A DNA stretch of 17,916 nt from Thiobacillaceae bacterium (GTDB lineage Bacteria; Pseudomonadota; Gammaproteobacteria; Burkholderiales; Thiobacillaceae): assembly GCA_024643305.1 (NCBI GenBank), contig JAHENE010000008.1:1-17916 (forward strand), written 5' to 3'. The position numbers were made by a program, and so were the translations under genes. Shown here piece after piece: positions 15,608-17,916 of this stretch (positions are counted from its first letter, which is position 1; each line of letters begins with the position of its first letter). The notes below the pieces were generated by a model, which had not been told where the DNA came from, did not search any database, and worked only from the letters and a program-made list of their open reading frames with translations.

Positions 15608-17916
15608 TCTAGCCGCTTTCGCTATTGGCGTGTGGCTGCTTCAACAGCAGCCGGAATTGCCTGATGCCGCTTGGCTTTGGGTGCTGCCATTGATTTTTAC
15701 TCCGTTTTTCTTGCAGCGAAATGCGCATTGCTGGCTGGAGCGTGTGCGTACGTTTCTGCTCATCGCAGCCTGCATTGCTCTTGGTTTTGGCTGGGCGGCC
15801 TGGCGTGCGCAATTGCGCATGGCGGATACGCTGCCTGCTGCCTGGCAGGGGGTTGATGTGCGCGTTGAAGGTGTGGTGACCAATTTGCCGGAGCGCGACA
15901 CGCATGGCGAGCGTTTCGATTTCCGCGTCGAGCGGGTATTGACCCATGGCGCACGCGTGCCGGCACGCATTCGGTTGACCTGGCCAGGGCCGGAATGGCA
16001 TAGCACGGATATCCCGCGGCGATTGAAAGCAGGCGAGCGCTGGCAATTCACCGTGCGCCTCAAACAGCCGCACGGCATCGCCAATCCGGACGGTTTCGAT
16101 CACGAGGCCTGGTTGCTGCAGCACAACATACGGGCTACCGGCTATGTGCGTGAAAAGTTGGGTCAGGAAAGGCTGGGCGAAAGTGCCCTGCCGCTTGACC
16201 GCATCCAGATCATTCGCGAGCGCATTCGGGAACGCATCAGTCAGTTACTGCCCGATCCTGACGAGGCGGGTGTGATTGCGGCGCTGGTGGTGGGTGACCA
16301 GAACGGCATCCCGCATGACCATTGGCGCGTCTACAACCGCACCGGCACCAGTCACCTTATGAGTATTTCCGGTCTGCACATTACCCTGTTCGCCACCCTG
16401 ATTGGCGGGCTGGTTTATGGCATATGGCGGCATTCTTCTGCGTTGCTCCTGAGGTTGCCCGCGCGGCGCGCGGCGCTGATATGCGGCTGGCTAGCGGCGC
16501 TGATATACACGATGCTGGCGGGTTTTCAGATACCGGCGCAGCGCACCCTATACATGCTCTCGGTGCTGGTGGCTGGATTGTGGTTGCAACGTCAGCCGCG
16601 TCCGGTCTCATTGCTGTTTCTGTCGCTGTTCGTCGTGCTGTTTTTCGATCCTTGGGCAGTACTGGCGCCGGGGTTCTGGCTTTCGTTTGGCGCGGTGGGA
16701 GCCATGATGTGGACAGTGCAGGGCATGCTGAGGCATCCAGGAAAGATCACGGCCTGGGTTCGCACCCAGACGGCCGTCACGATCGCACTGGCGCCGGCCT
16801 TGCTGCTGCTGTTTCATCAGGTTTCTCTCGTGTCGCCGCTTGCCAATGCGCTGGCCATTCCTGTGGTCAGTATGGGCGTGGTGCCATTGGCATTCGCCGG
16901 CATCTTCGTGCCTCCGCTGTTACACGCAGCATCGTTGTTGATGCAGGGCGTTGAGTCACTGCTGCAATGGTTGTCTGCATTTGGCTGGGCAGCATGGGCT
17001 CTGCCTGCGCCGGGTGTGTGGGCGGTGATACTTGCGCTTGCCGGCGTTGCCTGGCTGTTGATGCCGGGCCTGCGTGCACGCTGGTTGGGCGGTTTCATGT
17101 TTTTGCCGCTGCTGTTCCCATCCGTTTCAACGCCGCTTGCTGGGACGTTCATGGCGGAAGTGCTGGATGTCGGGCAGGGCACCGCCATCCTGGTTCGCAC
17201 CGCCAACCACACGCTTCTTTACGACACAGGGCCGGCGCTGGGCGACAATAATGCCGGAGATCAGATTGTGCTGCCGCGTCTGCGCGCACTAGGGGTTTCA
17301 CATCTGGACGGCCTCGTCCTGACACATGATGACCTCGATCACACAGGCGGAGCCGCTTCTGTGATGCGTGACCAAGAGATCGGCTGGGTGCTGACTTCCC
17401 TGCCTGCAGGCCATGCGTTATTGAAGCGCTCATTCATTACTTGTGCGCGCGGCCAGCATTGGCAGTGGGATGGCGTGCGCTTCGAGATTCTGAATCCGCC
17501 GGACTACGCTTATGCCCAGCCAGACCGTAGCGACAATAACAAAAGCTGCGTGCTTAAAATCACGCAAGACCGGCAAAGCTTGCTATTGACCGCAGATGCC
17601 GAGCGTATTGGTGAACTGGAAATGACCGAGCGTGTGGCGAACAGGCTGCCATCCACCGTATTGCTTGCTGGACACCACGGCAGCAAAACCTCATCCATTG
17701 ACGAATTCGTCAATGCGGTCAGGCCGCAGCAGGTTGTTTTTAGCATGGGCTGGAGAAACCGTTTCGGTCATCCACATGCGGATGTGGTTCGACGTCTTGC
17801 CGAAAGCGGCGCGATTTTTCACCGTACGGACCGCCAGGGCTGGATGCGCCTGACTTTTGCCAACAGTCGGGTCACCTTCGAGCATTGGCGGGATGTGCAC
17901 AAAAGGTACTGGCAGC
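15597..17916 (+). CDS. comEC: DNA internalisation competence protein ComEC/Rec2 (3' end just outside)
   Basis: Inner-membrane channel that brings single-stranded DNA into the cytoplasm in natural transformation. The frame is open and unbroken to the window edge (773 codons, close to the family's full length). Order: N-terminal helices ([18 protein letters not shown] and a second pair) and an OB-like DUF4131 domain (to about 180). The Competence membrane domain starts near 215, with [13 protein letters not shown] around 248-261. A metallo-beta-lactamase-like domain begins near 519 (EVLDVGQGT), with THDDLDH (576-582) and GHHGS (692-696), so its nuclease-type metal residues are present. TTG 15597 is the best start: an in-frame TGA at 15588 limits choices, and the product then begins MRLNLAAFA. 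It overlaps lolD by 11 bases. Order lolC-lolD-comEC suggests cotranscription. Confidence 0.93.
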   Translation, partial: MRLNLAAFAIGVWLLQQQPELPDAAWLWVLPLIFTPFFLQRNAHCWLERVRTFLLIAACIALGFGWAAWRAQLRMADTLPAAWQGVDVRVEGVVTNLPERDTHGERFDFRVERVLTHGARVPARIRLTWPGPEWHSTDIPRRLKAGERWQFTVRLKQPHGIANPDGFDHEAWLLQHNIRATGYVREKLGQERLGESALPLDRIQIIRERIRERISQLLPDPDEAGVIAALVVGDQNGIPHDHWRVYNRTGTSHLMSISGLHITLFATLIGGLVYGIWRHSSALLLRLPARRAALICGWLAALIYTMLAGFQIPAQRTLYMLSVLVAGLWLQRQPRPVSLLFLSLFVVLFFDPWAVLAPGFWLSFGAVGAMMWTVQGMLRHPGKITAWVRTQTAVTIALAPALLLLFHQVSLVSPLANALAIPVVSMGVVPLAFAGIFVPPLLHAASLLMQGVESLLQWLSAFGWAAWALPAPGVWAVILALAGVAWLLMPGLRARWLGGFMFLPLLFPSVSTPLAGTFMAEVLDVGQGTAILVRTANHTLLYDTGPALGDNNAGDQIVLPRLRALGVSHLDGLVLTHDDLDHTGGAASVMRDQEIGWVLTSLPAGHALLKRSFITCARGQHWQWDGVRFEILNPPDYAYAQPDRSDNNKSCVLKITQDRQSLLLTADAERIGELEMTERVANRLPSTVLLAGHHGSKTSSIDEFVNAVRPQQVVFSMGWRNRFGHPHADVVRRLAESGAIFHRTDRQGWMRLTFANSRVTFEHWRDVHKRYWQ

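Noticed and set aside
15609..16124. Minus-strand frame at the start of comEC, as a possible gene after lolD
   Set aside because: The plus-strand comEC frame covers the same bases and matches the family from the N-terminus on.
16322..16954. 210-codon plus-strand frame inside comEC
   Set aside because: The comEC frame is continuous here with clear membrane helices and motifs; this frame is Gly/Ala/Arg/His-rich and shadows it.

Overview
The window carries ordinary, tightly packed core genes of a bacterium. Protein motifs and gene order point to a betaproteobacterium, probably near the Nitrosomonadales. Supporting signs are petBC followed by sspAB, rluD next to pgeF, an RpfE-type 'phosphoglycerate mutase-like' gene, and lolCD followed by comEC. 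Base composition looks moderately GC-rich and fairly even, and I see no insertion sequence, phage gene, CRISPR array or island boundary. The species cannot be fixed from the sequence alone.

Layout. 1-1778: the 3' part of petB and all of petC (cytochrome bc1 complex), closed by a hairpin. 1868-2879: sspA and sspB (RNA-polymerase-associated protein and ClpXP adaptor). 2920-2995: tRNA-Thr(UGU). 3102-7113: sucC-sucD-nadE-glnB, an overlapping or near-contiguous cluster linking the TCA cycle, NAD synthesis and the PII nitrogen/carbon sensor, ended by a probable bidirectional terminator. 7284-8108 (minus): bamD, outer-membrane assembly lipoprotein, divergent from rluD (23S pseudouridine synthase) and pgeF (peptidoglycan-precursor editing). 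9903-10676: a ZIP-family metal transporter. 10617-10820 (minus): a possible small two-helix membrane protein, head to head with rimO (10819-12135). 12132-13163 (minus): an uncharacterised RpfE-type protein, convergent with rimO and divergent from yjbQ (13194-13613). 13657-17916: lolC-lolD-comEC, with comEC running off the right edge almost complete.

The genes fall into functional blocks: respiration, stress proteolysis, central metabolism with nitrogen signalling, envelope biogenesis (bamD, pgeF, lolCD), ribosome modification (rluD, rimO) and DNA uptake (comEC). The points most worth a second look are the nadE-glnB coupling, the PVWY motif and b6-like histidine spacing in cytochrome b, two divergent gene pairs whose start codons may share a CATG palindrome, the small antisense membrane ORF, a yjbQ start without a Shine-Dalgarno, and lolCD without lolE. 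I found no convincing new multi-gene system. The longest stretch without a gene is about 170 bases (7114-7283).
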